Positions 1 to 6,146 of a stretch of DNA of 6,556 nt are shown here, piece by piece. Within the stretch, counting starts at the first letter, position 1; every line of letters begins with the position of its first letter. The notes under the pieces were generated by a model. That model searched no databases, was not told the origin of the DNA, and worked only from the letters and a program-made list of their open reading frames with translations. The DNA is from SSS58A sp041648155 (lineage in GTDB: Bacteria; Krumholzibacteriota; Krumholzibacteriia; Krumholzibacteriales; Krumholzibacteriaceae): contig JBAZPL010000144.1 of NCBI GenBank assembly GCA_041648155.1, positions 1 through 6,556 of the forward strand, given 5' to 3'. The translations under genes and the position numbers were made by a program.

Positions 1-539
1 TTCCATTTTCCGGGCTCGAGATCACCCAGCTCCCATGGCCCGATGCGAACGCGGATCAGGCGAAGCGTCGGATGACCGACTGCGGCCGTCATCCTCCGCA
101 CCTGCCGGTTCCGCCCCTCCACGATCGTGAGCTCGAGCCACGCCGTGGGAACGCTCTTTCGATATCGTATCGCCGGCACGCGCGGCCGGATATCCGGAGC
201 GTCGACGAGCCGCGCCTTCGCGGGCAGCGTCATCCCGTCCTGAAGCCGCACGCCGCTCCGCAGGCGATCGAGCGCATCCCGCTCGGGCGAGCCCTCCACC
301 TGCACGAGATACGTTTTCTCCGTCTTGCGGCGGGGATCCGTTATGAGATGTTGCAGGGCGCCCGAGCCGATCAGGAGCAGCAGGCCCTCGCTGTCGTAAT
401 CGAGCCTCCCCGCCGGATACACTCCGGGAACATCGATATAATCGGCAAGCGTACTCCGCCCGGGACGCTCCCCGCTGAACTGGCAGAGAACGCGAAATGG
501 CTTGTTGAACAGTATCAGTCTGTCCTTACGCGCTTTCAA
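1..539 (-). CDS. rluE: RluE-type 23S rRNA pseudouridine synthase (3' end cut by the window edge)
   Basis: This cytoplasmic enzyme would isomerise a uridine in 23S rRNA to pseudouridine; in E. coli, RluE acts on U2457. Counting from the TTG start, the sequence shows the family opening LILFNKP at residues 8-14, the catalytic block AGRLDYDSEGLL with the presumed nucleophile Asp47, a KTYLVQVEG strand, and the basic motif EGRNRQVRRM followed by VGHPTLRLIR. There is no N-terminal S4 domain, which fits RluE rather than RsuA or RluB. About 179 residues are visible and they reach the LxPGxW segment near the E. coli C-terminus, so only a few residues are missing. I chose TTG at 539-537 because no ATG or GTG in this frame fits and a GGGAG lies about 9 nt upstream. 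The start lies inside the 3' end of the methyltransferase gene (14-nt overlap), which suggests translational coupling. Family assignment is firm; the exact target uridine is inferred. Confidence 0.9.
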   Translation of the reverse strand, partial: MKARKDRLILFNKPFRVLCQFSGERPGRSTLADYIDVPGVYPAGRLDYDSEGLLLLIGSGALQHLITDPRRKTEKTYLVQVEGSPERDALDRLRSGVRLQDGMTLPAKARLVDAPDIRPRVPAIRYRKSVPTAWLELTIVEGRNRQVRRMTAAVGHPTLRLIRVRIGPWELGDLEPGKW

Positions 540-1176
540 GACGGTACACTCCCAGGAAGAACTCTTTTCCGCTCGCGAGCGTTTCTCTCGCGGATCTGAC
601 CTCGAAAAACCCATGTTCTCGAACGAGGCGCCCGAGGAGCGCGGGATCGACAAGATGTATCGCCGGTTCGAGCACCTTCACGCTCGTGAAGCCCGTCTCC
701 GATACCTTACCGCACGAATCGCTCGGCATCTGCAGCACGACGGCGAGGATGCCGCGCGGCTTCAGCCATCGCGAGACTTTCTCCACCGCGGCGGCCGGAT
801 CGACATATTCGAAAAAGAGCGCCGCGTGGACGAAATCGATCGAAGCGGCCTCGAGATCGAACGAAGCGAAGTCCGCGCAGACAAGCTCCAGTCCGGGAAT
901 ATTCTCCCCATGCCGCTTCCGGCATACATCCAGATACTCCGGATTGATATCGAGACCGACGAGCTTGCGGGTACGCGCACGCTCGATATGCTCGAACCCG
1001 TTTCCCGTCGCGCACCCGAGAACGACGAGCGACTCGGGATCGAATTCAATCATGAGCTCGCCGAAGATCCGGCTCAGGAACTCGAGCTGCCGCACGCCGG
1101 GACTTCCCATATGCCCCTCGTAATCGGCCGCCGGCACCGAGAGCCAGGGGTTCACCGTATCTCTTCGATCCGTCAT
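526..1176 (-). CDS. Class I SAM-dependent methyltransferase, substrate unknown
   Basis: A 216-residue cytoplasmic protein with a Rossmann-type methyltransferase fold. The glycine-rich SAM loop (motif I) is VVLGCATGNG at residues 51-60. An acidic residue ending strand 2 (Asp76 in LVGLDINPE) should bind the ribose hydroxyls, and Asp102 in VCADF lies in the usual adenine-contact region. Strand 4 is IDFVHAALFFEYVDP, followed by the typical helix and WLKPRGILAVVL (residues 137-148). The C-terminal substrate region carries no signature that I recognise, so the substrate (small molecule, lipid or protein) is open. The start at 1176 is supported by GGAGG four bases upstream. An ATG at 1203-1201 overlaps the amidase stop codon as ATGA and would add nine residues. 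The gap to the amidase is 23 nt, and the gene's 3' end overlaps the rluE start, placing it inside the operon. Confidence 0.85.
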   Translation of the reverse strand: MTDRRDTVNPWLSVPAADYEGHMGSPGVRQLEFLSRIFGELMIEFDPESLVVLGCATGNGFEHIERARTRKLVGLDINPEYLDVCRKRHGENIPGLELVCADFASFDLEAASIDFVHAALFFEYVDPAAAVEKVSRWLKPRGILAVVLQMPSDSCGKVSETGFTSVKVLEPAIHLVDPALLGRLVREHGFFEVRSARETLASGKEFFLGVYRLESA

Positions 1177-1180
1177 CTCT

Positions 1181-1185
1181 CCTCC
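1181..1185 (-). promoter_or_regulatory. Ribosome binding site GGAGG deciding the methyltransferase start
   Basis: GGAGG followed by AGAG and then ATG at 1176. This strong Shine-Dalgarno match favours 1176 over the upstream in-frame ATG at 1203, which has no comparable site. Spacing of four bases is short but workable. Confidence 0.6.
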
Positions 1186-1199
1186 GTGATCCGGCCCGT

Positions 1200-2855
1200 T
1201 CATCGGAACAGCGGCGGATGCTTCAGGTGAAAATCGGTTGCATCCTCGTACGCCTTGGCGACGGCGAGGAGCGCGGCCTCTCCGAACAGCCGCCCCATGA
1301 ATGTGACGCTCGTCGGGCATCCCTTCTCGTCGAACCCGTTCGGCAGCACAACGCAGGGGTGTCCCGTGAGATTCGTGAGCAGCAGGTTGCTTCCGCCGAA
1401 CGAAGGGGAGAGATACACGTCCACGTCGAGCTTCTGCATATCCTGAATAATCAGATAGCGCAGGCGATTCGCCTGGATGTATTCGACCGCCGGAATGAAT
1501 CGCGAGGCGCGAAAAACGTTCGGCCAGGCATCCCTCGTCTGCCGCACCATGAGATCGTCACGCCCCGAGCGCGTGAGCTCGTCGAACGCGGCCGCGGCCT
1601 CGGCGCTCAGGATGAATGCGATCGCGTCGACCGGGTAGTCGGGAAGCTCTACGGGTACAAGCTCGCACCCGAACTCGCGGAGCTTCGCGAGCGTGGCGGC
1701 GTCGTTGGTCTTGTTTTCGTAGTCTTCCTCGAAGAGCTTTTTCAGATAGCCGATCCGAAGCTTTTTCAAATTGACCTTCGGATCGTAGTTAAACGGCGCG
1801 TCGATCAAGGTCTGGTCGATCCCGTCCGCGCCCCGAATCGCGTCGAACACGATCGCACAGTCCTCGACCGTCCGGCAGATCGGTCCGATCTTGTCCATCG
1901 ACCAGCTGAGCGCCATCGCGCCCGTGCGGCTCACCCGTCCGTACGTGGGCCTGAGCCCTGTCGCGCCGCATCGCGTCGAGGGAGAAACGATCGAGCCCCA
2001 CGTCTCCGTTCCGATGGCGAACGCAACGAGACCCGCCGCCGTCGCGGAGACCGAGCCGGCCGACGAGCCGCTCGATCCCTGCTCGAGGCTCCACGGATTG
2101 CGCGTCATGCCGCCGTACCAGACGTCCCCCCACGCGAGCGCGCCCATCGTGAGCTTGGCGACGAGCACGGCGCCGGCGTCATCGAGCTTCTTGATCACCG
2201 TCGCGTCTTCGTCGATCACCTGGTCCTTGTACGGCATCGCGCCCCACGTCGTCCTGTACCCCTTGACCGCGAGAAGGTCCTTCGCGCCGTATGGAATCCC
2301 GTGCAGAAGGCCGCGGTACTTGCCCGCTGCGATCTCTTCGTCGGCGCGCTTCGCATGTTCGAGCGAGCGCTCTTCCGTCAGGGTGACGACGCACTCGAGC
2401 TTGGGCCCATACTTCTTGAGCCGCTCGAGATACATCTTCGTGAGCTCCATCGAGCTGACCTTCTTCGTGCGAACGAGCTCGGCGAGATCGCGGACGGACC
2501 AGAACGCGAGATCCTCGAGATTCGCCGGCCTCTCGAGCTTTCGCGCCTTGCTCGCGACGAAACGCCGCTCTTCCTTCTCGATCTTCAGGCCCACGGGAAT
2601 CGGATTGAACTGAAGCGCGGGGGGAACCGCATTCGAAATCGCGACCCCTCTGAGCGTCAAGTAGCTCTGCAGGTTGTCGATCAGATCCTGCAGCATGGAG
2701 TCCCGCTCGGCTTGGGTGAAATCGAGCCCGACGATCTTCTCCGCGCCGACGATCTCCTCTTTTGCGATAGTCGGTTTGTCGCCTCCGGCTGCCGTCAGGA
2801 CGAGCGCCATCGCTATTATAAGGATGCCCGTCGCAAATCCATCGCCTCTACGCAT
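1200..2855 (-). CDS. Amidase-signature family hydrolase with N-terminal signal peptide or anchor
   Basis: A 551-residue member of the amidase signature (AS) family, which hydrolyses amide bonds with a Lys-cisSer-Ser triad. The triad can be placed: Lys192 in GIPYGAKDLL, cis-Ser264 in GSSAGS, and nucleophile Ser288 in GTETWGSIVSPS. The spacing of 24 residues between the two serines matches the family. The usual GTDTGGS reads GTETWGS, a variant I associate with a subgroup of uncharacterised bacterial amidases. Residues 10-23 are a hydrophobic stretch after MRRGDG, ending LTAAGG: a probable Sec signal peptide or membrane anchor with no lipobox cysteine. About 85 residues of uncertain function precede the AS core (roughly 110-545). 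An exported location argues against a role as GatA in tRNA amidation, and I see no gatB or gatC here. The start is set by AAGGGGG five bases upstream; ATG at 2858 is an equal alternative. Substrate unknown. Confidence 0.88.
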   Translation of the reverse strand: MRRGDGFATGILIIAMALVLTAAGGDKPTIAKEEIVGAEKIVGLDFTQAERDSMLQDLIDNLQSYLTLRGVAISNAVPPALQFNPIPVGLKIEKEERRFVASKARKLERPANLEDLAFWSVRDLAELVRTKKVSSMELTKMYLERLKKYGPKLECVVTLTEERSLEHAKRADEEIAAGKYRGLLHGIPYGAKDLLAVKGYRTTWGAMPYKDQVIDEDATVIKKLDDAGAVLVAKLTMGALAWGDVWYGGMTRNPWSLEQGSSGSSAGSVSATAAGLVAFAIGTETWGSIVSPSTRCGATGLRPTYGRVSRTGAMALSWSMDKIGPICRTVEDCAIVFDAIRGADGIDQTLIDAPFNYDPKVNLKKLRIGYLKKLFEEDYENKTNDAATLAKLREFGCELVPVELPDYPVDAIAFILSAEAAAAFDELTRSGRDDLMVRQTRDAWPNVFRASRFIPAVEYIQANRLRYLIIQDMQKLDVDVYLSPSFGGSNLLLTNLTGHPCVVLPNGFDEKGCPTSVTFMGRLFGEAALLAVAKAYEDATDFHLKHPPLFR

Positions 2856-2860
2856 CATGA

Positions 2861-2867
2861 CCCCCTT
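2861..2867 (-). promoter_or_regulatory. Ribosome binding site AAGGGGG for the amidase
   Basis: AAGGGGG sits in the 23-nt gap after the flavoprotein stop codon and before tandem ATG codons at 2858 and 2855. The spacing is 2 nt to the first and 5 nt to the second, which favours 2855. It also rules out the in-frame ATG at 2912, which lies inside the upstream gene and would put 19 charged residues before the signal peptide. Confidence 0.55.
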
Positions 2868-2878
2868 AAGGAACGCAT

Positions 2879-3616
2879 CTAGCCGCCACGCTTCGATAGG
2901 ATTTCGTCGCACCTCTTGTTGACGATGTTCATGAAATCATCGACATAGGTTTTCGCGGGAAGAAGTGGCCGCTCGAGCTCCGCGATCGTATCCGCCGAGA
3001 GTCGCGAGCACTCCACCGTCTCGCGTCCCGCTTTTTCGACGAGCAGCTTGTACCCCGCTATCAGCGGCTGCAACTCGCTTGCGGGAGCGGTCAGTATCCC
3101 ACCGCCATCCCGGTAAACTTCCGCTATCAACTCGGCGTGAATGTTTCGCGCAACCCTTCTGAAAAAAAGACGCAGCACCTGGAAATGGCTCTGCTGCGGA
3201 AATCCGCAATTCGAAATGACGGCGATCTTCCTCGGCTTCTCGTTCCGCATCACGTGACGGCATTCGCCGTTCTCGTCCTTCTCCCAGTGCGGGTCGCCGA
3301 TCGGTATGAGCCGGTCCATGAAATTCTTCATGAGCCCGGTGACGTTATCGACGTACACCGGCGTCGCGAACACGACGACGTCCGAGGCGATCGCCTTGGC
3401 GAGAAGCTCGTCCATGTCGTCGCGCTGGGAGCATTTCCCCGGCGTTTTCAACCAGCACGCGTTGCAGGCTGTGCAAAGCCCTATCTTCTTCTTCGCAAGG
3501 AAAACGTTTTCCGTTTCGGCTCCTGCTTCGCGCGTCCCCGCGAGGAACGCATCCACGATGACGTGAGTATTTCCGCGTTCCGCTTTCGGGCTCCCGTTGA
3601 AAGCCGTTATTTTCAT
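2879..3616 (-). CDS. Flavodoxin-fold NAD(P)H/FMN oxidoreductase with iron-sulfur-type cysteine cluster
   Basis: A 245-residue cytoplasmic flavoprotein of the NADPH-dependent FMN reductase / iron-sulfur flavoprotein group. It opens with MKITAFNGSPK, and the FMN-phosphate loop runs GSPKAERGNT (residues 8-17). The motif ATPVYVDNVTGLMKNFMDR (around 84-102) matches the family's flavin-contacting PVYW...LMKxFxDR segment. Between them lie four cysteines, C48, C51, C54 and C62, in the pattern C-x2-C-x2-C-x7-C. That fits the compact CX2CX2CX4-7C motif known to hold the 4Fe-4S cluster of archaeal Isf proteins, so electron transfer rather than plain quinone or flavin reduction is possible. The C-terminal third (about 165-245) has no recognised motif. 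The start has AAGGA eight bases upstream. It lies 27 nt after the glycosyltransferase stop and 23 nt before the amidase. Electron partner and substrate are unknown. Confidence 0.85.
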   Translation of the reverse strand: MKITAFNGSPKAERGNTHVIVDAFLAGTREAGAETENVFLAKKKIGLCTACNACWLKTPGKCSQRDDMDELLAKAIASDVVVFATPVYVDNVTGLMKNFMDRLIPIGDPHWEKDENGECRHVMRNEKPRKIAVISNCGFPQQSHFQVLRLFFRRVARNIHAELIAEVYRDGGGILTAPASELQPLIAGYKLLVEKAGRETVECSRLSADTIAELERPLLPAKTYVDDFMNIVNKRCDEILSKRGG

Positions 3617-3643
3617 CGAACCGTTCCTTTCCGTGACTCCCGC

Positions 3644-5257
3644 TCACCGCGCTATCGGGAAGGTCGCCAGTCTCTTTTCCTCTATTATAGCGTCGACGCG
3701 CGCGTTCCCTTTGAGATACAGCACGGTGATCCGGTGCCCGGTATCGAGCGGAATCTCCAGGATCTTCGCCTCGACCGGAACCTGATCGGCGCTGACGTTT
3801 TGGACCATGAACATTCTCTTGAGATCCGCGATTGAGTAGCAGGGCGACGCGGGTCCAATATCGATAGGCTCGACGAGCGGATGGCCGATCACCAGGTTCA
3901 CGCCGCGTTCGTTGAGATACGCGAGCGTCGCCGCGCGCTGATGCCCGGCCCGCGGGCCGATTATCACGCCGTTTCGCGCCACCCATGCGTCGTTCATCCC
4001 AAGCATGTCGACCGCCGGGAGCTTCGAATAATACGGAATCGCTCCGGCCGCGGTCGCCGCGAGTGTCACGCCCCCCCCGGGAAAGAGCTCGCCGAGGACC
4101 TTTCCGGCCAGCTCCCAATGCCCGCTCTCGCCGGTAATATAGTCCCGCAGCTTCGGCACCGACTCGACGCCCGGGGTCCCGCGAAACGTGACGGAATGAA
4201 AGAGGGAACAGAGCAGCATCATGGTCACAAACGCCGCTTGCAATCTCCAGCTCTGAAGAGCACGTAAGGTCGCCGAAACCAGAATGAATATGAACGGAAG
4301 CACGGGCACAATGAACCTGAACTCCATGAAATCCCCACCGACCCTCATTATATAGAAAAACCACAGCGCGCATATGCATGCGAGCATGCGCGTCTCGCGC
4401 CGGTCGAGAACGTTCCTGAACATGAAAAGAAATATGAAGGCGAGGGGCAACAGACAGTACGATCGGAGGAATTCGAAGAGATAGAGAACGCCTCCCTTCA
4501 GAATGTCGAGAGAGAACATCGCTCCCTTGGCATAGTAAGAGTTCGGAAGAAAGCTTCCGTAATATGCGTGTTTCCAGAGAAGCCACGATCCGATGATCAG
4601 GAGAGCCGGAAGCATGAGAGCCGCTCCCGCGACGCGCCCGGCCGGATTCATCAAGAGATAGACGAATAGAACAAGGACCGGAATCGCGGAATCGAGCCGC
4701 GTGAGAAGCGCCGCAGCGCACAGGATCGAGAATGCAACGGAGCGCCGGACGCTCCGACGATCCTGCTCCGCGATCGAGAAAGCCAGAGATGTGCTCGCCA
4801 GAATCAGAAACGTCTGCATCTGGGTTTCGAGTCCGCTCGTTGCGAAGGCGCTGAAGGTGTAGTTCGCACCGAGAAGCGCCACGGCCAGGAGCGCGGCGCC
4901 TCGGGATTGCAGCAAGCGGACCGCCAACCGGTACGTGACGAGAAGCGTTCCAAGCGCGAAGAGAAGACCGAGAACCTTCGATGCCGGCACCGGATCGACG
5001 CCCGCCGCGATCGCCGCCGCCATGACGAGCGTCCAGAGAAAATTCGTGTATCCTTCTATCCTCTCGCCCGTTCCGGGATTCCATACGAGCTCGTGCGCCT
5101 CAACGAGGTTGCGCGCGTATCGAAACGAGATGAACGCGTCATCCGTCACGAACGAATTCGCGATCGCGAGAAACATGACGGCGACGATCACGATCGCGGC
5201 GGCGGCTTTGCCGTCCGCGGCCGCATGAAGCCGACCCGAAATGCTGGAGTATTCCAT
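3644..5257 (-). CDS. GT-C superfamily membrane glycosyltransferase (AftB/ArnT-like)
   Basis: A 537-residue polytopic inner-membrane protein. GT-C enzymes take a sugar from a polyprenyl-phosphate donor and transfer it on the outer face of the membrane. The signature is clear: TDDAFISFRYARNL at 38-51, with the DD pair (Asp39, Asp40) in the first outer loop after TM1 (about 19-36), then VWNPG, ERIEGYTNFLW, SGLETQMQ (141-148) and GGDFMEFRF (308-316), a combination typical of bacterial proteins annotated as arabinofuranosyltransferase AftB-like. Further hydrophobic segments lie near 75-86, 95-112, 121-136, 150-162, 174-186, 190-204, 211-228, 257-280, 291-305, 316-331 and 341-354. A soluble outer C-terminal domain (about 360-537) includes YYSKLPAVDMLGMND. 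The donor and acceptor cannot be read from sequence. The ribosome site is poor (GGTGGA about 11 nt upstream), but no better in-frame start retains TM1. It follows the 63-residue gene by 53 nt. Confidence 0.85.
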   Translation of the reverse strand: MEYSSISGRLHAAADGKAAAAIVIVAVMFLAIANSFVTDDAFISFRYARNLVEAHELVWNPGTGERIEGYTNFLWTLVMAAAIAAGVDPVPASKVLGLLFALGTLLVTYRLAVRLLQSRGAALLAVALLGANYTFSAFATSGLETQMQTFLILASTSLAFSIAEQDRRSVRRSVAFSILCAAALLTRLDSAIPVLVLFVYLLMNPAGRVAGAALMLPALLIIGSWLLWKHAYYGSFLPNSYYAKGAMFSLDILKGGVLYLFEFLRSYCLLPLAFIFLFMFRNVLDRRETRMLACICALWFFYIMRVGGDFMEFRFIVPVLPFIFILVSATLRALQSWRLQAAFVTMMLLCSLFHSVTFRGTPGVESVPKLRDYITGESGHWELAGKVLGELFPGGGVTLAATAAGAIPYYSKLPAVDMLGMNDAWVARNGVIIGPRAGHQRAATLAYLNERGVNLVIGHPLVEPIDIGPASPCYSIADLKRMFMVQNVSADQVPVEAKILEIPLDTGHRITVLYLKGNARVDAIIEEKRLATFPIAR

Positions 5258-5283
5258 GTATAATCGTATCCACCCGGCGGCGG

Positions 5284-5300
5284 GGCATCCTATCGATGCC
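5284..5300. repeat. Perfect 6-bp inverted repeat between the small gene and the glycosyltransferase
   Basis: GGCATC and GATGCC are separated by five bases in the 53-nt gap of the operon. There is no T-run on either side, so it is unlikely to be an intrinsic terminator. It could form a small mRNA hairpin that changes expression of the glycosyltransferase relative to the small gene, but a chance match is also reasonable. Confidence 0.35.
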
Positions 5301-5310
5301 GGACCGATCC

Positions 5311-5502
5311 CTACCCGACCTTGCCGTCTCCGTCGAAATCGGCCTTGTTGATCTCCTCGAGCTTCTTGACCAGATTCCGCAGCGTATTCTGCGTCGCCGC
5401 CACCTGATCCTCGAGAAACTTGACGCGGTCATCAACCGAATCGGATTTGCGTTTCTGCCCGTACATCAATCCCGTCTGCACAATTTCCCACAGAATGCCC
5501 AT
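5311..5502 (-). CDS. 63-residue coiled-coil protein ending in a half EF-hand loop
   Basis: A small hypothetical protein that I cannot assign to a named family. Residues 1-15 (MGILWEIVQTGLMYG) are mildly hydrophobic and could be an amphipathic or membrane-touching helix. Residues 23-51 form an almost perfect heptad pattern: V27, L30, V34, T37, L41, L44, L48 and I51 alternate at 3-4 spacing, which predicts a coiled coil and oligomerisation. The C-terminus is DFDGDGKVG, where Asp55, Asp57, Asp59, Gly60 and Val62 match positions 1, 3, 5, 6 and 8 of an EF-hand or dockerin-type calcium loop. The protein stops at position 9, so the usual Glu12 ligand is absent. The start is strongly supported by GGAGG six bases upstream; an ATG at 5556 lacks this and adds only an arginine-rich stretch. 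It is the first gene after the proposed promoter, so it probably heads the operon. Confidence 0.75.
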   Translation of the reverse strand: MGILWEIVQTGLMYGQKRKSDSVDDRVKFLEDQVAATQNTLRNLVKKLEEINKADFDGDGKVG

Positions 5503-5508
5503 GTGAGT

Positions 5509-5513
5509 CCTCC
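5509..5513 (-). promoter_or_regulatory. Ribosome binding site GGAGG for the 63-residue gene
   Basis: A full GGAGG sits six bases before ATG 5502, the best-placed ribosome site in the window. It is the main reason to accept this short reading frame as a real gene and to reject the longer start at 5556. Confidence 0.7.
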
Positions 5514-5557
5514 GTTCGTTTTTTATCCGGGTGCGCCGGCGCGGCGAGTCGCGCACG

Positions 5558-5586
5558 ATTATCAGTCATTTGCGGCGCCGAATGAA
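5558..5586 (-). promoter_or_regulatory. Candidate sigma70-type promoter for the six-gene run
   Basis: On the minus strand, TTCATT (5586-5581) and GATAAT (5563-5558) are separated by exactly 17 bases. The -10 element matches TATAAT at five of six positions; the -35 element is weak (three of six). Transcription would begin near 5551, about 49 nt before the small gene's ATG. A 6-bp inverted repeat, GTGCGC/GCGCAC (5531-5536 and 5551-5556), spans the predicted start and could be an operator or a leader hairpin. The prediction is by eye only. Confidence 0.4.
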
Positions 5587-5762
5587 ACTATAAAATTCCG
5601 GCTGATTCAGATCGCTGTGCCCGCCGGCCTGGCGGCCATCGGATAGAGATCCATGTGGGCGAGCTTCAGCATCTCGGCGGCTTGCAGGCGCCCAGCCTCA
5701 CCATGAAAGCGGCCTTCGTGTTCTTTCTCAGGCATGGTTCATGGTGTCGCTATTCGAAGGAT
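5587..5762. other. Intergenic junction between cassette region and chromosomal operon
   Basis: No well-supported gene lies here. It contains a possible remnant frame (5735-5607 minus). A 6-bp inverted repeat, CCTTCG/CGAAGG, at 5713-5718 and 5755-5760 begins just past the DUF302 stop codon. A short hairpin, CCGCC/GGCGG, lies at 5621-5635 with a 5-base loop. Neither repeat is followed by a T-run. I searched by eye for the GTTA and TAAC ends of an integron attC in this stretch and found neither. Confidence 0.5.
5607..5735 (-). pseudogene. Possible 42-codon remnant reading frame, function unassigned
   Basis: An ATG-initiated 42-residue frame begins 27 nt after the DUF302 stop codon and ends at a TGA. 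It opens MPEKEHEGRFHGEAGRL and ends near ARPAGTAI. The FxGxAxRL pattern followed by a leucine-rich helix and a PAGT turn loosely recalls the N-terminal lead-in of some class I methyltransferases just before their SAM loop, which would make it a truncated 5' end. This resemblance is weak and from memory. There is no ribosome site upstream, so it may equally be chance in G+C-rich DNA. Confidence 0.2.
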
Positions 5763-6146
5763 TCACTTCGCTTCGTCAACCATCCGGATGGTCTTTTCCT
5801 CGACCTCTTTGGCAACCTGGACCAATGCCGGATCCTGCGACAGCGCCGAAAGCATTTGCACGGGTTTTATGAAGGCGATCATCGTCTTGCCATTGTCCGT
5901 AAACACCGAGATACGACATGGCAGGGCCATATTCAGCCGCATATCGGCCGCCAGAACTTTTGCGGCCTGGCCCGGATTGCACACCTCAAACACCTTGCAC
6001 TGTTCCTTAAATGCTACGCCTTTATTACGAAGCGTCGCCCCCAAGTCGTGGATGTGCAGCACGCCGAAGCCATGACACTTGACCGCCGATTCAAGGTCCG
6101 TCGATGCTTGATCGAATGATTTGTGTGTTTCAACGATGTAATACAT
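5763..6146 (-). CDS. DUF302 domain protein, probable integron gene cassette
   Basis: A 127-residue soluble protein formed almost wholly by one DUF302 domain. Family hallmarks are visible: an N-terminal strand MYYIVET, GFGVLHIHDLGATLRNKG (residues 26-43), the cysteine-bearing FEVCNP (C56; C50 lies just before it), and LPCRISVF (C77), followed by the GKTMIAFIKP strand and a C-terminal helix to 127. No signal peptide or membrane segment is present. The biochemical role of DUF302 is not settled; the conserved cysteines suggest binding of a ligand, metal or thiol-reactive group, which is inference. The start has GAGGTGA four bases upstream. The gene lies 27 nt after an attC in the direction of reading, as expected for a cassette whose 5' boundary is the attC R' core. 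By hand count it is about 52% G+C, lower than the operon genes. No attC follows its stop codon. Confidence 0.88.
   Translation of the reverse strand: MYYIVETHKSFDQASTDLESAVKCHGFGVLHIHDLGATLRNKGVAFKEQCKVFEVCNPGQAAKVLAADMRLNMALPCRISVFTDNGKTMIAFIKPVQMLSALSQDPALVQVAKEVEEKTIRMVDEAK

Noticed and set aside
72..1230. Plus-strand frames opposite rluE and the methyltransferase
   Set aside because: Both opposing minus-strand genes have family motifs; the plus-strand products have none.
1177..1320. 48-residue N-terminal extension of the methyltransferase
   Set aside because: Most of it overlaps the amidase coding region in another frame and has no family similarity, while a GGAGG precedes the ATG at 1176.
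1218..2882. 554-codon open frame on the plus strand opposite the amidase
   Set aside because: It is the antisense shadow of a gene with clear catalytic motifs; the product is arginine- and glutamate-rich with no recognisable domain.
3345..5084. 579-codon minus-strand frame overlapping the glycosyltransferase and flavoprotein genes
   Set aside because: It runs out of frame through two well-supported genes, and its product is serine/arginine-rich low-complexity sequence typical of a shifted frame in G+C-rich DNA.
5284..5300. Inverted repeat considered as an intrinsic terminator
   Set aside because: The stem is only 6 bp and no T-run follows on either strand.
5503..5762. Second attC site downstream of the DUF302 gene
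   Set aside because: No GTTA or TAAC core was found by eye on either strand, and the inverted repeats present lack the attC layout.
5655..6119. 154-codon plus-strand frame opposite the DUF302 gene
   Set aside because: The minus-strand frame encodes a complete DUF302 domain with its own ribosome site.
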